41,531 bases of DNA from Candidatus Methanoplasma sp. GTDB taxonomy: Archaea; Thermoplasmatota; Thermoplasmata; Methanomassiliicoccales; Methanomethylophilaceae. The DNA is taken from positions 1 through 41,531 of the forward strand of contig JAISJG010000022.1 of assembly GCA_031261625.1 (NCBI GenBank), written 5' to 3'. A program made the position numbers and the translations under genes. Below, piece by piece: positions 8,667 to 18,608 of the stretch; position 1 is the first letter of the stretch; each line of letters starts with the position of its first letter. Under the pieces are notes generated by a model that was given only the letters and a program-made list of their open reading frames with translations, did not search any database and was not told where the DNA came from.

Positions 8667-9443
8667 TTACACATCCTTTACGTTGAAGGGCTGGTATCCA
8701 CCGAGGGTCCTCAGCTTGTGTATCCTGATACCGTAGTTGGTGACTTCTTTGTCATCTCTCATGTCCACTCCGTCTGCTCTGAAGATGGTTGTCCTCTTCT
8801 TGAGCTCACTGAGGGATGCGGGCTTTCCGACGGAGATCCTTCTGTCAAGGGGTATTGCTACCTGGTCTTTGACATAGACGACCTCTTTCTTGTCCTTGTC
8901 CCATACGTATCTCTGCCATCCGTCGAACATAAGTCCGTTCTCGTCGAGACGGCATGCGTGTCCGTGAACAGTGGCTCCTCTGATACCGGTGAGTGCGGGG
9001 TCGAAGGTCTCGTTGTCGATAAGCTCTTTTGCGAGTTTCTCGAGGTCTCTCTCCCTCATTTCGATGATCTGTCTTCCGGAAAGGGTTCCGGTGTCGATTC
9101 CTCTGTACCTGGAAAGGTACATCCATGCCCTCTGGTAGGGGGAGATGGGTGCGAAGTAAACGGAGTCGGTGAACTGAATGTATCTGATCCTGTCTCCTTT
9201 CTTTGCTCCATCGATGGGTGTAACGAGCTTCCTGATAGGACAGTCGGGCTCTTTTCCTTCCTCTATAGGGGGGTGGATCGATTTGTAATCCTCTCCGGGG
9301 TTGCGGTGTCCCATGAGCCTGACAACGTCATCCATGGAGATATCGCGAAGTTTTTTCAGGTTTACCTTGGGGTCCAAGTATCTGCGCCTGTTTTTGGCGG
9401 GAGTCGTTGTACCGGGGTAGAACTGTCTTTTATATGCTGCCAT
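8667..9443 (-). CDS. mcrG: Methyl-coenzyme M reductase subunit gamma
   Basis: The 258-residue gamma subunit belongs to the alpha2-beta2-gamma2 MCR complex. Recognised by the N-terminal [12 protein letters not shown] motif (about residues 8-20), the [10 protein letters not shown] segment (about 44-53), which lies near the substrate channel in known structures, and the [11 protein letters not shown] segment. The length is normal for the family. It lies two bases from mcrD and two from mcrA, so the operon is tightly packed. Confidence 0.98.
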   Translation of the reverse strand: MAAYKRQFYPGTTTPAKNRRRYLDPKVNLKKLRDISMDDVVRLMGHRNPGEDYKSIHPPIEEGKEPDCPIRKLVTPIDGAKKGDRIRYIQFTDSVYFAPISPYQRAWMYLSRYRGIDTGTLSGRQIIEMRERDLEKLAKELIDNETFDPALTGIRGATVHGHACRLDENGLMFDGWQRYVWDKDKKEVVYVKDQVAIPLDRRISVGKPASLSELKKRTTIFRADGVDMRDDKEVTNYGIRIHKLRTLGGYQPFNVKDV

Positions 9444-9445
9444 AA

Positions 9446-9874
9446 TTATGCACCTCTATAATCGGTCATTGATGTTCTGTATTTCGAGTATCTTCCAACC
9501 GACAGATTATATCCTAACGGGATCGTGGCATCGCATGCGGCCCTGATCTTTTCTACGACGGATTCAAGAACCTCTTCGCTCTCAACATCCAGTTCTATGT
9601 AGAACGCACCTACGAGGTAGGCGAGCTGAACATCGCGTCCGCCGACCTTGATGACCTGGCGCTCGCTGTGGTTGTTGGGCAGTCCTTTTGCGGGACCGTT
9701 GCCGATGTTCTTGGACAGGCTCTCGCCGGTCATGTTTATCTGTCTTATGTTAGGCAATTTGTCAAAAGCGTTGAGAACCTTCTCGGTTGTTTCCGCGCTG
9801 AGCAGACGGTTCGTGAAAACCTGTACTTCCGGAAGAGGGACCCCTGCGTATTCGACAGTCGGTTTGCTCGACAC
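9446..9874 (-). CDS. mcrD: Methyl-coenzyme M reductase operon protein D
   Basis: The 142-residue protein has the McrD pattern: [11 protein letters not shown] near residue 20, a helix with Leu-Pro-Asn-Ile-Arg-Gln and a late Pro-Leu-Gly-Tyr motif. McrD is not a subunit of mature MCR; it is thought to help assemble or activate the enzyme. It sits between mcrB (5 bases) and mcrG (2 bases). The usual neighbour mcrC is absent here, leaving order B-D-G-A. Confidence 0.95.
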   Translation of the reverse strand: MSSKPTVEYAGVPLPEVQVFTNRLLSAETTEKVLNAFDKLPNIRQINMTGESLSKNIGNGPAKGLPNNHSERQVIKVGGRDVQLAYLVGAFYIELDVESEEVLESVVEKIRAACDATIPLGYNLSVGRYSKYRTSMTDYRGA

Positions 9875-9879
9875 AGCAA

Positions 9880-11205
<1,326 letters not shown>

Positions 11206-11208
11206 TTT

Positions 11209-11299
11209 ATACCTCCTTCATTCCTATAAACTAGCGCGAGATGTCGATCCCACGCTTAACCCCTTGCGAGCCATGTAATGTCTTATCTGATTTAAAACC
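11209..11299 (-). promoter_or_regulatory. Promoter, leader and ribosome-binding site of the mcr operon
   Basis: On the minus strand a TTTTAAATC box (about 11289-11297) is followed about 25 bases on by the probable start site (near 11268), a short leader and AAGGAGGT (11210-11217) before the mcrB ATG. This is the only good promoter between the DUF169 gene and mcrB. Confidence 0.55.
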
Positions 11300-11410
11300 A
11301 TGGCAAAACTAACGATTTTCCATCAAAAACAGACATTTTCGGATGTCCTCGCCGTTCGGAAGGCATGCCTAAATTCGCCTTTTCCGTTCAGACACTATTA
11401 TTTAATGTTT

Positions 11411-11439
11411 ATTCACAGTAACAACAAATGTGAATTCAC
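11411..11439. other. Nested inverted repeats between DUF169 gene and mcr promoter
   Basis: ATTCACA (11411-11417) and TGTGAAT (11429-11435) form a 7-bp inverted repeat with an 11-nt spacer, and GTGAATTCAC (11430-11439) is a 10-bp perfect palindrome overlapping it. The element lies about 45 bases past the DUF169 stop and 115 bases upstream of the mcr TATA box, so it may be a terminator stem or a far-upstream operator. The rest of 11206-11484 is AT-rich and shows no gene. Confidence 0.3.
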
Positions 11440-11484
11440 GACATACTTTACCTCGAAAAGCAGGTCTGATAGGAATATTCTGTA

Positions 11485-12189
11485 TCAACGCTTCGCTTTG
11501 GAGAGTGCACCGGCTTTGTATTTCTCCAAACGGGATACGTAGCCGGGAATCAGAGAGTACGGAACGCCGCAGACCAACTCGTCGTTCGCCATGCCTGTTC
11601 TCTTTCTGCAACCGAAGCATCCCAAAGAAATATTCGGAAGTCCGGATGTTATCGGAATTACAGTGACATCCTCACATATCGATTGAAAAGGCGAAGAGGT
11701 GAATACTGCCCTTCCTCCGGATACTGCGGTTATCAGTGCGGCGATCCAATAGATTCTTTCCGGGATATCCGCAACGACCACCACATCGGGTTCGAAATCG
11801 GCCTCCCCCAACGGACACATTAACTCCCCGACGGTCTTGAATGGTATGACCTTACGTGCATTGATCATCTTGCCTGCGGCATCGACGGAATCATGTATCC
11901 CCACATTTGCATGAAATTCTCCGGATGCTACTTTTTCAGGGGTTTCGACCATCCCCAATGCAGATGCCCCCACATGACAACTTTGATTGGACATCGGAAT
12001 GTTGAGTTTTTCCCCTGCCCTTGCGCGGAAGAACGCCTGACAATGACTCATCTGGTCCTGTGTCTCCCATTGAACGGGAGCGGTCTCGCCTTCCCTGATC
12101 AGTCTGATGGCAACGGGTTCCGCACGCAATCCGAGAATGCTTTTGATCTTTTCGGCGTACTCTGAATTCTTTTCGATGATATCGGACAT
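11485..12189 (-). CDS. DUF169 family protein
   Basis: The 234-residue protein matches the DUF169 family: Ala-Glu-Pro-Val-Ala-Ile-Arg-Leu-Ile near residue 25, a Cys-Gln-Ala-Phe-Phe motif near 50, a Cys-His-Val-Gly-Ala-Ser-Ala-Leu-Gly motif near 72, and Gly-Cys-Phe-Gly-Cys-Arg near 192 followed by a further Cys. The conserved cysteines suggest a metal or Fe-S site, which would be inference. The function of the family is unknown. Placement between the mtbA-like gene (91 bases upstream) and the mcr operon, on the same strand, suggests a link to methyl-group metabolism. Confidence 0.85.
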   Translation of the reverse strand: MSDIIEKNSEYAEKIKSILGLRAEPVAIRLIREGETAPVQWETQDQMSHCQAFFRARAGEKLNIPMSNQSCHVGASALGMVETPEKVASGEFHANVGIHDSVDAAGKMINARKVIPFKTVGELMCPLGEADFEPDVVVVADIPERIYWIAALITAVSGGRAVFTSSPFQSICEDVTVIPITSGLPNISLGCFGCRKRTGMANDELVCGVPYSLIPGYVSRLEKYKAGALSKAKR

Positions 12190-12279
12190 GATGATGACCT
12201 GCAGAAAATATGAAGGCAGGCCGGCCCTAAAAGGGGCCGACCTCCTTTAAGATGTTTGATTAATGTTTTCTTATCGCGT

Positions 12280-13320
12280 TCAGTATTTGAATGCTTTGAT
12301 CGTGTCAACGAGCGCCTGCATGTTTGCATCAGGTGTCGCGGTTGCGATACCGCATCCGGAGGATATGACGTTGAATCCGGCCTTTGCGCTGTTTGTTGCG
12401 CCGACCTTGACTTCCTCGGGGGTTCCCTGGAAGAGGGGCTTAACGGATCCGACGTTTCCGACGAGTGCTGCTCTCTTGTTGACTTTCTCTGCCGCTTTGA
12501 ACGGGTCGACCTTCTCCTCGACTGAGAGTCCGGTGACGCCGGTTGCGATCATACCGTCGAGTATGGGGTATGTGTCTCCGCAGATGTGGAGGATGGAGTA
12601 TGCGTCCTTAACGGCTGCAAGGCTGTCCTTCACGTATTTTCCGGATGCGTCCAGGAACATGTCGGGTGCGAGCATGTCGGTGGATCCGGAAGGCTCCGAG
12701 CACTGGATAACGTCTGCGCCTGCATCCGAGAGTGCCTGGGTGTAGGCTTTGACGATCGGGTTGACCGCTTCTACCCACTTTGCGACCTCTTCGGGTGCCA
12801 TCATCATTCCGAAAACCATGTTCTCGGTGTTGATCAGGTGACCTGCGAGGGTGAACGGTCCGGTGTTACCGGCGACGATCGGGTACTCTTTTCCGTGGGA
12901 TTTGGTGAGCAGGTTGACTGCCTCGATGACTGCTGCGGGCCTTCCCTCTTTGAGGAATTCCTCGGGGGACATGATTGCTGCGGGGTCATCATACTCGCCC
13001 ATCATAGGGTCGAATTTGAAGGGGTGCGCTTTGAGCATGGGTGCTGCGTCTTTTTTCTCGACCTGGACTTTACATCCGAGCCTCTCCGCCTCAGCGGTAA
13101 GACAGAATGCTACCCTTACGGCCTCGAATCCGAAGATATCGGCCTGTGCTGCTCCAAGTTTTGCTATGAGCTTCGGGTCTTTGTGTGCCTCAGGCCATGC
13201 TGCACCGGTCTTGTCCATCTGACTGATCGTTGCTGACTGAGTGAATATTGCTACGGGGGGCCTGTCAAGGCTCTCCAGTTTCAACGCTGCGTTGACTCTT
13301 TCTTTCGGAGTAAGTGACAT
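12280..13320 (-). CDS. mtbA: Methylcobamide:coenzyme M methyltransferase, MtbA/MtaA type
   Basis: The 346-residue protein belongs to the uroporphyrinogen decarboxylase-like methyltransferase family. The zinc ligands that activate coenzyme M are visible as His-Ile-Cys-Gly (about residues 242-245) and the late Ser-Ser-Gly-Cys-Gly-Ile-Ala. The N-terminus (Thr-Pro-Lys-Glu-Arg, Phe-Thr-Gln-Ser-Ala-Thr, Trp-Pro-Glu-Ala-His, Gly-Phe-Glu-Ala-Val-Arg-Val) resembles the methylamine-specific MtbA more than the methanol-specific MtaA, but I cannot separate the two with certainty. It transfers the methyl group from a methylated corrinoid protein to coenzyme M, giving the substrate of the mcr-encoded enzyme downstream. 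A GGAG at 13331-13334 and a TATA-like tract at 13372-13384 support the start. Confidence 0.9.
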   Translation of the reverse strand: MSLTPKERVNAALKLESLDRPPVAIFTQSATISQMDKTGAAWPEAHKDPKLIAKLGAAQADIFGFEAVRVAFCLTAEAERLGCKVQVEKKDAAPMLKAHPFKFDPMMGEYDDPAAIMSPEEFLKEGRPAAVIEAVNLLTKSHGKEYPIVAGNTGPFTLAGHLINTENMVFGMMMAPEEVAKWVEAVNPIVKAYTQALSDAGADVIQCSEPSGSTDMLAPDMFLDASGKYVKDSLAAVKDAYSILHICGDTYPILDGMIATGVTGLSVEEKVDPFKAAEKVNKRAALVGNVGSVKPLFQGTPEEVKVGATNSAKAGFNVISSGCGIATATPDANMQALVDTIKAFKY

Positions 13321-13371
13321 GTAAATTTGTCTCCTGCGTATCGGAATAGAGTACTCTTATTTAATTGGGTA

Positions 13372-13384
13372 GGTAAATTTAAAG
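13372..13384 (-). promoter_or_regulatory. TATA box of the mtbA-like gene
   Basis: On the minus strand CTTTAAATTTACC lies about 25 bases before a predicted start near 13353, giving a leader of about 33 nt that includes GGAG at 13331-13334. Confidence 0.4.
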
Positions 13385-13404
13385 TGCGCAGGAATAGCGC
13401 ATGA

Positions 13405-13524
13405 AAATGGGTGTGCCCGTGCGCGGGGGGATTCACACGGGCACATGTTTTCCGCTGTCTTTAGAGTGTCGGCCTATTGCACAATACTACTATGGTATAG
13501 TGCATCTGGCACACTTGTCGGCAA
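13405..13524 (-). ncRNA. Candidate structured RNA or regulatory element upstream of mtbA
   Basis: The 269-base gap 13321-13589 holds no gene but two clear structures. The perfect 10-bp stem TGTGCCCGTG (13412-13421)/CACGGGCACA (13436-13445) has a 14-nt G-rich loop. TGCACAATAC (13478-13487) and GTATAGTGCA (13495-13504) pair with one mismatch across 7 nt. A minus-strand TATA box ATTTATATCG at 13545-13554 would start a transcript near 13524 running through both and ending at the TTTT near 13405. Alternatives are a long alternative mtbA leader, operators, or a terminator of the phosphoesterase gene. Confidence 0.3.
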
Positions 13525-13589
13525 CCGCATGTTATAAGATTTTTCGATATAAATAACATTCCCAAAATGAGACTTTTCCTATGGAAATA

Positions 13590-14312
13590 TTAAAGAATTA
13601 TCTCGAACACGTCTTTCAGCTTCCCCATACTTATTATGCCTACTTCCGTGACAGCATAGATATCCGCATTATCATAATCCGATGTCTTCAGGGCATCGGC
13701 CATTACTCCCTTTTTATCGGGCACCAGATCGTTCCCCGAAGAGAACGGACTGAACGGAGGCAGAACAATGACCCCGCTGTTCTTCTCATGAACGAAACAC
13801 TGCATCTTCATTCCGCCGCTGACAGCACCCCGTATCCTCACCGACGGATGTTCGTGACCTATGATCACCGGACGTTTCCCGGAATCCACATGCCCGTGCT
13901 CCATCCTGAATCCTGCAAGATCGACATAATCGGAAACGAGAAGGCCGGAATCCGAAAGTATGTTCTGCAGGAAATTATCGTGGTTCCCTTTGACCACGAT
14001 GACCTCGGCCGCTTCTTTCAGAAGTTCCAGTATGGTCCTGACCTCTCCGCTTCCTTCACGGCCGGACCTTCTGAAATCGTGTTTTATGTCGCCGAGAAGA
14101 ACAACGCGTTTGGGTTCGTATCTCGACAATATGCCGTTGAGTGCATCACGTATGGAATCTGTGTTCATACGGGGAATGTACATCCCCTCGTCCTCCAATG
14201 CGCTCTCATATCCAAGATGGAGATCCCCCAGGACCGCGGTCGGACCGTCGTCTAGGATCAGACACCTGTCATTGGTTATTCTGACTCCGGGAAGGATCTC
14301 CAGGGATTGCAT
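13590..14312 (-). CDS. Archaeal metallophosphoesterase (calcineurin-like)
   Basis: All binuclear-metal motifs of the calcineurin-like fold occur in order: Gly-Asp-Leu-His-Leu-Gly, Gly-Asp-Ile-Lys-His, Gly-Asn-His-Asp, His-Gly-His and Gly-His-Glu-His-Pro. The pattern matches the archaeal SbcD-related phosphoesterases (MJ0037 type) found in most archaea; the substrate is unknown. I prefer ATG 14312 (AGGGGA six bases upstream, product about 240 residues beginning Met-Gln-Ser-Leu-Glu); an in-frame ATG at 14363 would add 17 residues that look unlike the family. It is divergent from the RecJ-like nuclease gene, an association that hints at DNA or RNA repair. Confidence 0.85.
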   Translation of the reverse strand: MQSLEILPGVRITNDRCLILDDGPTAVLGDLHLGYESALEDEGMYIPRMNTDSIRDALNGILSRYEPKRVVLLGDIKHDFRRSGREGSGEVRTILELLKEAAEVIVVKGNHDNFLQNILSDSGLLVSDYVDLAGFRMEHGHVDSGKRPVIIGHEHPSVRIRGAVSGGMKMQCFVHEKNSGVIVLPPFSPFSSGNDLVPDKKGVMADALKTSDYDNADIYAVTEVGIISMGKLKDVFEIIL

Positions 14313-14395
14313 GTGTCCCCTGATACCTTTGCAGATAATAACATAATGCAATAGTATTTCCATATCCGAACTATACGGTGCCGCAAGAGGATTTC

Positions 14396-15811
14396 ATGGA
14401 TGGAACAGGACCGCTCCCGGACAAACTGATCGCAGACCTGGGGAAAGCTGCCGATGTGATTAAATCCGCCAAAAATGTTCTTGTAATAACACATATCGAT
14501 GCCGACGGGATCTCTGCAGGTGCCGTAGCCGTCTCCACTCTGAAGCGTCTCGGGAAGGACCACGACATCATCTTCGAGAAGAAGATCACCGAAGACACGA
14601 TATCGATGGTGAATGCAAGCACCGTCGATGTGGTTTGGATATGCGACCTCGGAAGTGCATATCTATCCGGATTCAAGAGGTCCGGCATAGTCGTCACGGA
14701 CCACCATGTTCCAGACCCCAAATGGAGGAAAAAACAGACCTTCCTCGATGATTTCTGCGACATACATCACCTCAATCCGCATATTTACGGCGCTTCCGGT
14801 TCCTATGAAGTGTGCGGTGCGGGAATGACCTATCTTCTGTCGAAAACAATAGATCCGAAGAACATCGACCTGGCATATCTCGCCGTGGTCGGTGCCGTGG
14901 GGGATTTCCAGGACAGCCGTGAATCCAAACTTGTCAGTTACAACCGTATCATCCTAGGTGATGCGGAGACCGTTGGCGATGTGGAGGTGTGTCAGGACAT
15001 CAGATTCTACGGTCGCGATTCGCGTCCGCTAACCCAGTTCCTGCAATTCTGCAGTGATCCTTCGATCCCCGGGATCACGGATAATGCAGCGGGGGCCCAG
15101 ATATTCTTCTCGACACTGAAGATCCCCCTGAAGAACGGAAGTTCGTGGAGGACATGGAACAATCTGGATCCCGATGAAAAATCGAAAGCTGTCGGCGCCC
15201 TCCGGAGACTTCTTAACGATCCGTCCTCAGACGGCCACCTGTGCGGAGAGGTCTACAACCTTCCCAAATTCAATCCGAAAACCGGGCTCAGGGATGCGAA
15301 AGAGTACGCCACTGTCCTCAACGCCTGCGGAAGATACGATGATGCGGAAACAGGATTGAGAATATGCCTCGGAGATCAGGAAGCGATCAAAGATGCGGAC
15401 AGGAACCGTACGGACCACCGCCGCAACATCTCTGTCGCTCTCACATACATCAAAGAGAACCGCCTTCTCAGGGAACGCCGGTTCATCCAGTATTTCGATG
15501 CCGGTTCTGAGATAAGGGAGACAGTGGTCGGGATAGTTGCCGGAATGTTACTGAATTCGGGAGATGCGAAAAAGAATCTGCCTATTTTCGCATTCGCAGA
15601 TGCGGATGACGGAGTAAAAGTATCCGCAAGGGCCTCGCGCACCCTTACCGACAGAGGATTGGACCTCTCATTTGTAATGAAGACCGCATCGGAAGTCGTG
15701 GGCGGATTCGGAGGAGGTCACAGCGTCGCGGCCGGGGCCACCATCCCGAGGGGGAAGGAAGAGGCGTTCCTCGACGCCGTCGAGGATATCGTCTCCTCCC
15801 AGGTCATTTGA
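14396..15811 (+). CDS. RecJ/GAN-like DHH-family nuclease
   Basis: The protein of about 471 residues has the DHH phosphoesterase motifs in order: Ile-Thr-His-Ile-Asp-Ala-Asp-Gly-Ile-Ser, then Cys-Asp-Leu-Gly-Ser, Asp-His-His, Gly-Ala-Val-Gly-Asp, and the C-terminal DHHA1 motif Gly-Gly-Phe-Gly-Gly-Gly-His-Ser-Val-Ala-Ala-Gly-Ala. Archaeal homologues are single-strand-specific exonucleases, including the GINS-associated nuclease of the replisome and RNA 5'-3' exonucleases. I cannot assign which. ATG 14396 has GAGG five bases upstream and is preferred to the in-frame GTG 14378. Its 3' end overlaps argF on the other strand by 8 bases. Confidence 0.9.
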   Translation: MDGTGPLPDKLIADLGKAADVIKSAKNVLVITHIDADGISAGAVAVSTLKRLGKDHDIIFEKKITEDTISMVNASTVDVVWICDLGSAYLSGFKRSGIVVTDHHVPDPKWRKKQTFLDDFCDIHHLNPHIYGASGSYEVCGAGMTYLLSKTIDPKNIDLAYLAVVGAVGDFQDSRESKLVSYNRIILGDAETVGDVEVCQDIRFYGRDSRPLTQFLQFCSDPSIPGITDNAAGAQIFFSTLKIPLKNGSSWRTWNNLDPDEKSKAVGALRRLLNDPSSDGHLCGEVYNLPKFNPKTGLRDAKEYATVLNACGRYDDAETGLRICLGDQEAIKDADRNRTDHRRNISVALTYIKENRLLRERRFIQYFDAGSEIRETVVGIVAGMLLNSGDAKKNLPIFAFADADDGVKVSARASRTLTDRGLDLSFVMKTASEVVGGFGGGHSVAAGATIPRGKEEAFLDAVEDIVSSQVI

Positions 15812-16721
15812 GCAGTGTGTAAAGTACCGCTTTCTGCGCGTGCAGACGGTTCTCCGCCTGATCGAACACAACGCTCTGCGGACCGTCCATTACTTCCGCG
15901 GTGATCTCCTCTCCGCGGTGTGCGGGAAGACAGTGCATGACTATGCAGCTCTTCTTGGCGATCGCCAGCAGTTCGGAGCTGATCTGATACTGTCTGAACA
16001 GTTTCAATGCGACGTCTGCGGGTGTTGTATCCCCCATGGAGATCCATGTATCGGTGTAAAGGACATCCGCGTCGATGCATGCCTCGAAGGGATCATGTGA
16101 CGCTATGATCTTGCTTCCGTTGGCATCCGCTATGCGTGCGGCACCGAGCATGATCTCGGCGTTCGGCATTCTTGTCGCCGGGCAGCATGCTATCATGTCT
16201 ATGCCCATGATGGCACTCGCATAAAGCAGTGAATTGCACACATTGTTGCCGTCACCCAGATACACGAGTTTCTTTCCGCGGAAAGAGCCGATGTGCTCTT
16301 TGATCGTTACCATATCGGCAAGTGCCTGACAGGGATGTTCGAGATCGTCAAGTCCGCTGATCACCGGAATGGTGGCGTTGTCTCCGATCTTGTCCATCAT
16401 CTTGTAGTCGAAGGCACGGTACATTATACCGTGGACGAATCTGCTCATGACTTTGGCAGTATCCTCAACGGTCTCCCCGTGACCCATCTGCATCTTCGAA
16501 ACGTCGATGTACAGGGCGTGTCCGCCGAGTTCGGTGATGGCAACATCGAATGATATCCTTGTTCTGGTGCTCGGTTTCTCGAACATCATGGCCAATGTCT
16601 TGCCTTTCAGCGGTGCGTTGTGTTTGCCGCGCTCCGCTTTCAGTTTGATCGCTAGATCGACCAGTTCGGGCCATTCGTCCTTCATATCGAGTACAGAGAT
16701 GAGATTCCTCTTGTTTGCCAT
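15804..16721 (-). CDS. argF: Ornithine carbamoyltransferase
   Basis: The 305-residue protein condenses carbamoyl phosphate with ornithine to citrulline in arginine synthesis. Signature motifs are complete: Ser-Thr-Arg-Thr-Arg (carbamoyl-phosphate binding, about residues 51-55), His-Pro-Cys-Gln (about 130), Gly-Asp-Gly-Asn-Asn-Val-Cys-Asn-Ser and the ornithine-site His-Cys-Leu-Pro-Ala-His-Arg-Gly-Glu-Glu. The length is typical. No ribosome-binding site precedes ATG 16721, but a minus-strand TTTTAATAA box at about 16742-16750 lies 25 bases away, so the mRNA is probably leaderless. Confidence 0.98.
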   Translation of the reverse strand: MANKRNLISVLDMKDEWPELVDLAIKLKAERGKHNAPLKGKTLAMMFEKPSTRTRISFDVAITELGGHALYIDVSKMQMGHGETVEDTAKVMSRFVHGIMYRAFDYKMMDKIGDNATIPVISGLDDLEHPCQALADMVTIKEHIGSFRGKKLVYLGDGNNVCNSLLYASAIMGIDMIACCPATRMPNAEIMLGAARIADANGSKIIASHDPFEACIDADVLYTDTWISMGDTTPADVALKLFRQYQISSELLAIAKKSCIVMHCLPAHRGEEITAEVMDGPQSVVFDQAENRLHAQKAVLYTLLK

Positions 16722-16847
16722 GAAATTCGGATGGATGGTGGTTATTAAAACATTTATGCTCTAAATACGACACGTTTTGAGAGAAATTGTCCGTATGGAC
16801 GAAGTTTGTCAAACTTTCTTTCGGGATTCGTGCCATATGGCGATGCA

Positions 16848-18254
16848 TCACAACACACGTTCTGTCGAGCAACACGTCGACTGATCACTTGTGTCATCGG
16901 CCGCCAATGCTTCGAACTTTGTTGATGTGACAGGATTCACAAATACTTCCATTACATCCGATTCGTTTGTATTTACCGACTCGGTAAAGCACATCGCGCC
17001 GTTCTTTCCGAGAATGAACAGTAACAGATTCACAAAGACGCACACGAATACAACGTCACGTAAAAGATTGATGACCGGGAACAGATTGTCATAATGACTG
17101 AACGCAGGTATCACTACGGAAAGAACGATCAGCGATGCCGTCAGGATCGCCATTACTCTGTTCATCCGGTTCTTCCCCAATATCATCAGAAACGGAAGGA
17201 ACATGTAAGGCCATACCACATATTGGGTGGAATGGACCTTGTCCAACAGCACGAATGCAAGAAGTAAGATTGCCGAGAACACTATCACAATGCGGGCGGG
17301 ATCCATGACCTCCGAGATCGGCTTTATTCTGTACCACATGATCGCAAGGACCGATATGAAAACCGCCAGACAGACATAGGTCCAATACGGCAGCAGTATA
17401 CCGCATATCCTGCCTATGGTGTCGGATGTATAGCCGACTGAGATGTGTTCTGCGGTGGCCCCCAACGGTGCAATATCTCCCGCGAGCGCTGCGACGGCAG
17501 TGCCGATCTGAGTTCCGCTGTCCCCATGGAACCATACGTGGGAAAGAATGTCACCGATCGGAACGGACATGATGATTAAAGGCATGATCGAAACGATGGC
17601 TATTATCCCGCAGGCCGATGCTCCTTTCAGAAGAGTGCTCGGACCGTGCGGTTTTTTCCTGATGTCTATGATCGCCATCATCAGTAGGAATATCGCCGGA
17701 TATATCATTATCAAAGCAGCAACCGTCATGACAGCATAACCGAGCGTGTGTCTGCGACCGTCGGAAAGGAACAGATAAAGAGCCAGCATAATGAATGCCG
17801 TCACGAAGATATCGAGCCTCGTCAGAATATTGTTGAAACAAAGCATCACGAACAGCATGAGAATAAGCGATACGGATAATTTGTTCACTCCCAGTCTCTC
17901 TGCCAGTTTTATCGCACAGTAAAGAGTCAGTGTGATGAACAGTATCGCTTCTGTTCCGAATATCAACGAATACGTTCCGGGATCGGATGTGAACATGGAC
18001 GGTATCGTGATGAATATCATTGCGAGGGGAAGGAATCCGAATGTGAAATCCTCGTATGGGACGGATCCCGACTTCATGGCCTCCGCATAATTGTAAAATT
18101 CGGACAACCCGGCGTTGCTGCCGAAATATCCCATCAGTGTGAATGTCAGGAATGCGATCATCATGACTGCTGCGGACGACAGCAGTATAGTGCGTGTGTC
18201 CAGCGTCAGATTCCGCATTTCCCTGAATTCCCAGAAGGATGATTTTTTGCCCAC
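16848..18254 (-). CDS. Polytopic membrane protein, GT-C/GT87-like glycosyltransferase candidate
   Basis: About 468 residues with roughly eleven hydrophobic helices. The first helix is followed by an acidic loop (Glu-Phe-Tyr-Asn-Tyr-Ala-Glu-Ala) and Pro-Tyr-Glu-Asp-Phe-Thr-Phe-Gly-Phe-Leu-Pro, which resembles the first extracytoplasmic loop of GT-C fold mannosyltransferases (DUF2029/GT87). A polyprenyl-sugar-dependent surface glycosylation role is inference. I prefer GTG 18254: GAGG lies five bases upstream and a TATA tract at 18276-18285; GTG 18323 would add 23 residues but lies upstream of that promoter. The C-terminal 55 residues are polar and end in a Cys-Cys motif. Confidence 0.7.
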   Translation of the reverse strand: MGKKSSFWEFREMRNLTLDTRTILLSSAAVMMIAFLTFTLMGYFGSNAGLSEFYNYAEAMKSGSVPYEDFTFGFLPLAMIFITIPSMFTSDPGTYSLIFGTEAILFITLTLYCAIKLAERLGVNKLSVSLILMLFVMLCFNNILTRLDIFVTAFIMLALYLFLSDGRRHTLGYAVMTVAALIMIYPAIFLLMMAIIDIRKKPHGPSTLLKGASACGIIAIVSIMPLIIMSVPIGDILSHVWFHGDSGTQIGTAVAALAGDIAPLGATAEHISVGYTSDTIGRICGILLPYWTYVCLAVFISVLAIMWYRIKPISEVMDPARIVIVFSAILLLAFVLLDKVHSTQYVVWPYMFLPFLMILGKNRMNRVMAILTASLIVLSVVIPAFSHYDNLFPVINLLRDVVFVCVFVNLLLFILGKNGAMCFTESVNTNESDVMEVFVNPVTSTKFEALAADDTSDQSTCCSTERVL

Positions 18255-18459
18255 ATTAGCCTCATTGTAATTATCAATATAATAATTTCGTACAAAAGTA
18301 CCAATATCGGATAATATTATCACAATCAGGAATCATTTTATCTGCTAAAATGGGTAAAGTCTGAATTAATTATCCTGAACAGAATAATCTGAATCCCGGT
18401 GATCGGACACGGCGACAACTTCGAAATCGGTGCCGGATCGTCGGGGCAATCGGGAAAAT

Positions 18460-18468
18460 CTTTATTAA
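18460..18468 (+). promoter_or_regulatory. TATA box of the tRNA-His gene
   Basis: CTTTATTAA lies 29-37 bases upstream of the G-1 of tRNA-His, the expected distance for an archaeal tRNA promoter. The rest of 18324-18496 shows no gene. Confidence 0.45.
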
Positions 18469-18496
18469 CAGCGAGGCAATCCACGGCATACCACAT

Positions 18497-18571
18497 GGCC
18501 GGGATAGGGTAGCTTGGTTATCCTAGGGGATTGTGGATCCCTTGACTCGTGTTCAAATCTCGGTCCCGGCC
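18497..18571 (+). tRNA. tRNA-His (GTG)
   Basis: The acceptor stem GCCGGGA (18498-18504)/TCCCGGC (18564-18570) is perfect. The anticodon stem GGGGA/TCCCT encloses loop TTGTGGA with anticodon GTG (18533-18535). The extra G at -1 (18497) faces C73 (18571), the histidine identity pair, confirming the assignment. The T-loop is TTCAAAT. The D-stem has a U13-U22 and the T-stem a U-U mismatch (18550/18560), so these arms are weaker than usual. CCA is not encoded. A T-rich tract (TTATTTTTAA, 18574-18583) may terminate transcription. Confidence 0.9.
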
Positions 18572-18608
18572 CCTTATTTTTAACTTATAACGAATATGGT
18601 GTTCTGAA

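Noticed and set aside
11206..11299. Riboswitch in the mcr leader
   Set aside because: The leader is only about 60 nt and shows no strong stem beyond the ribosome-binding site context.
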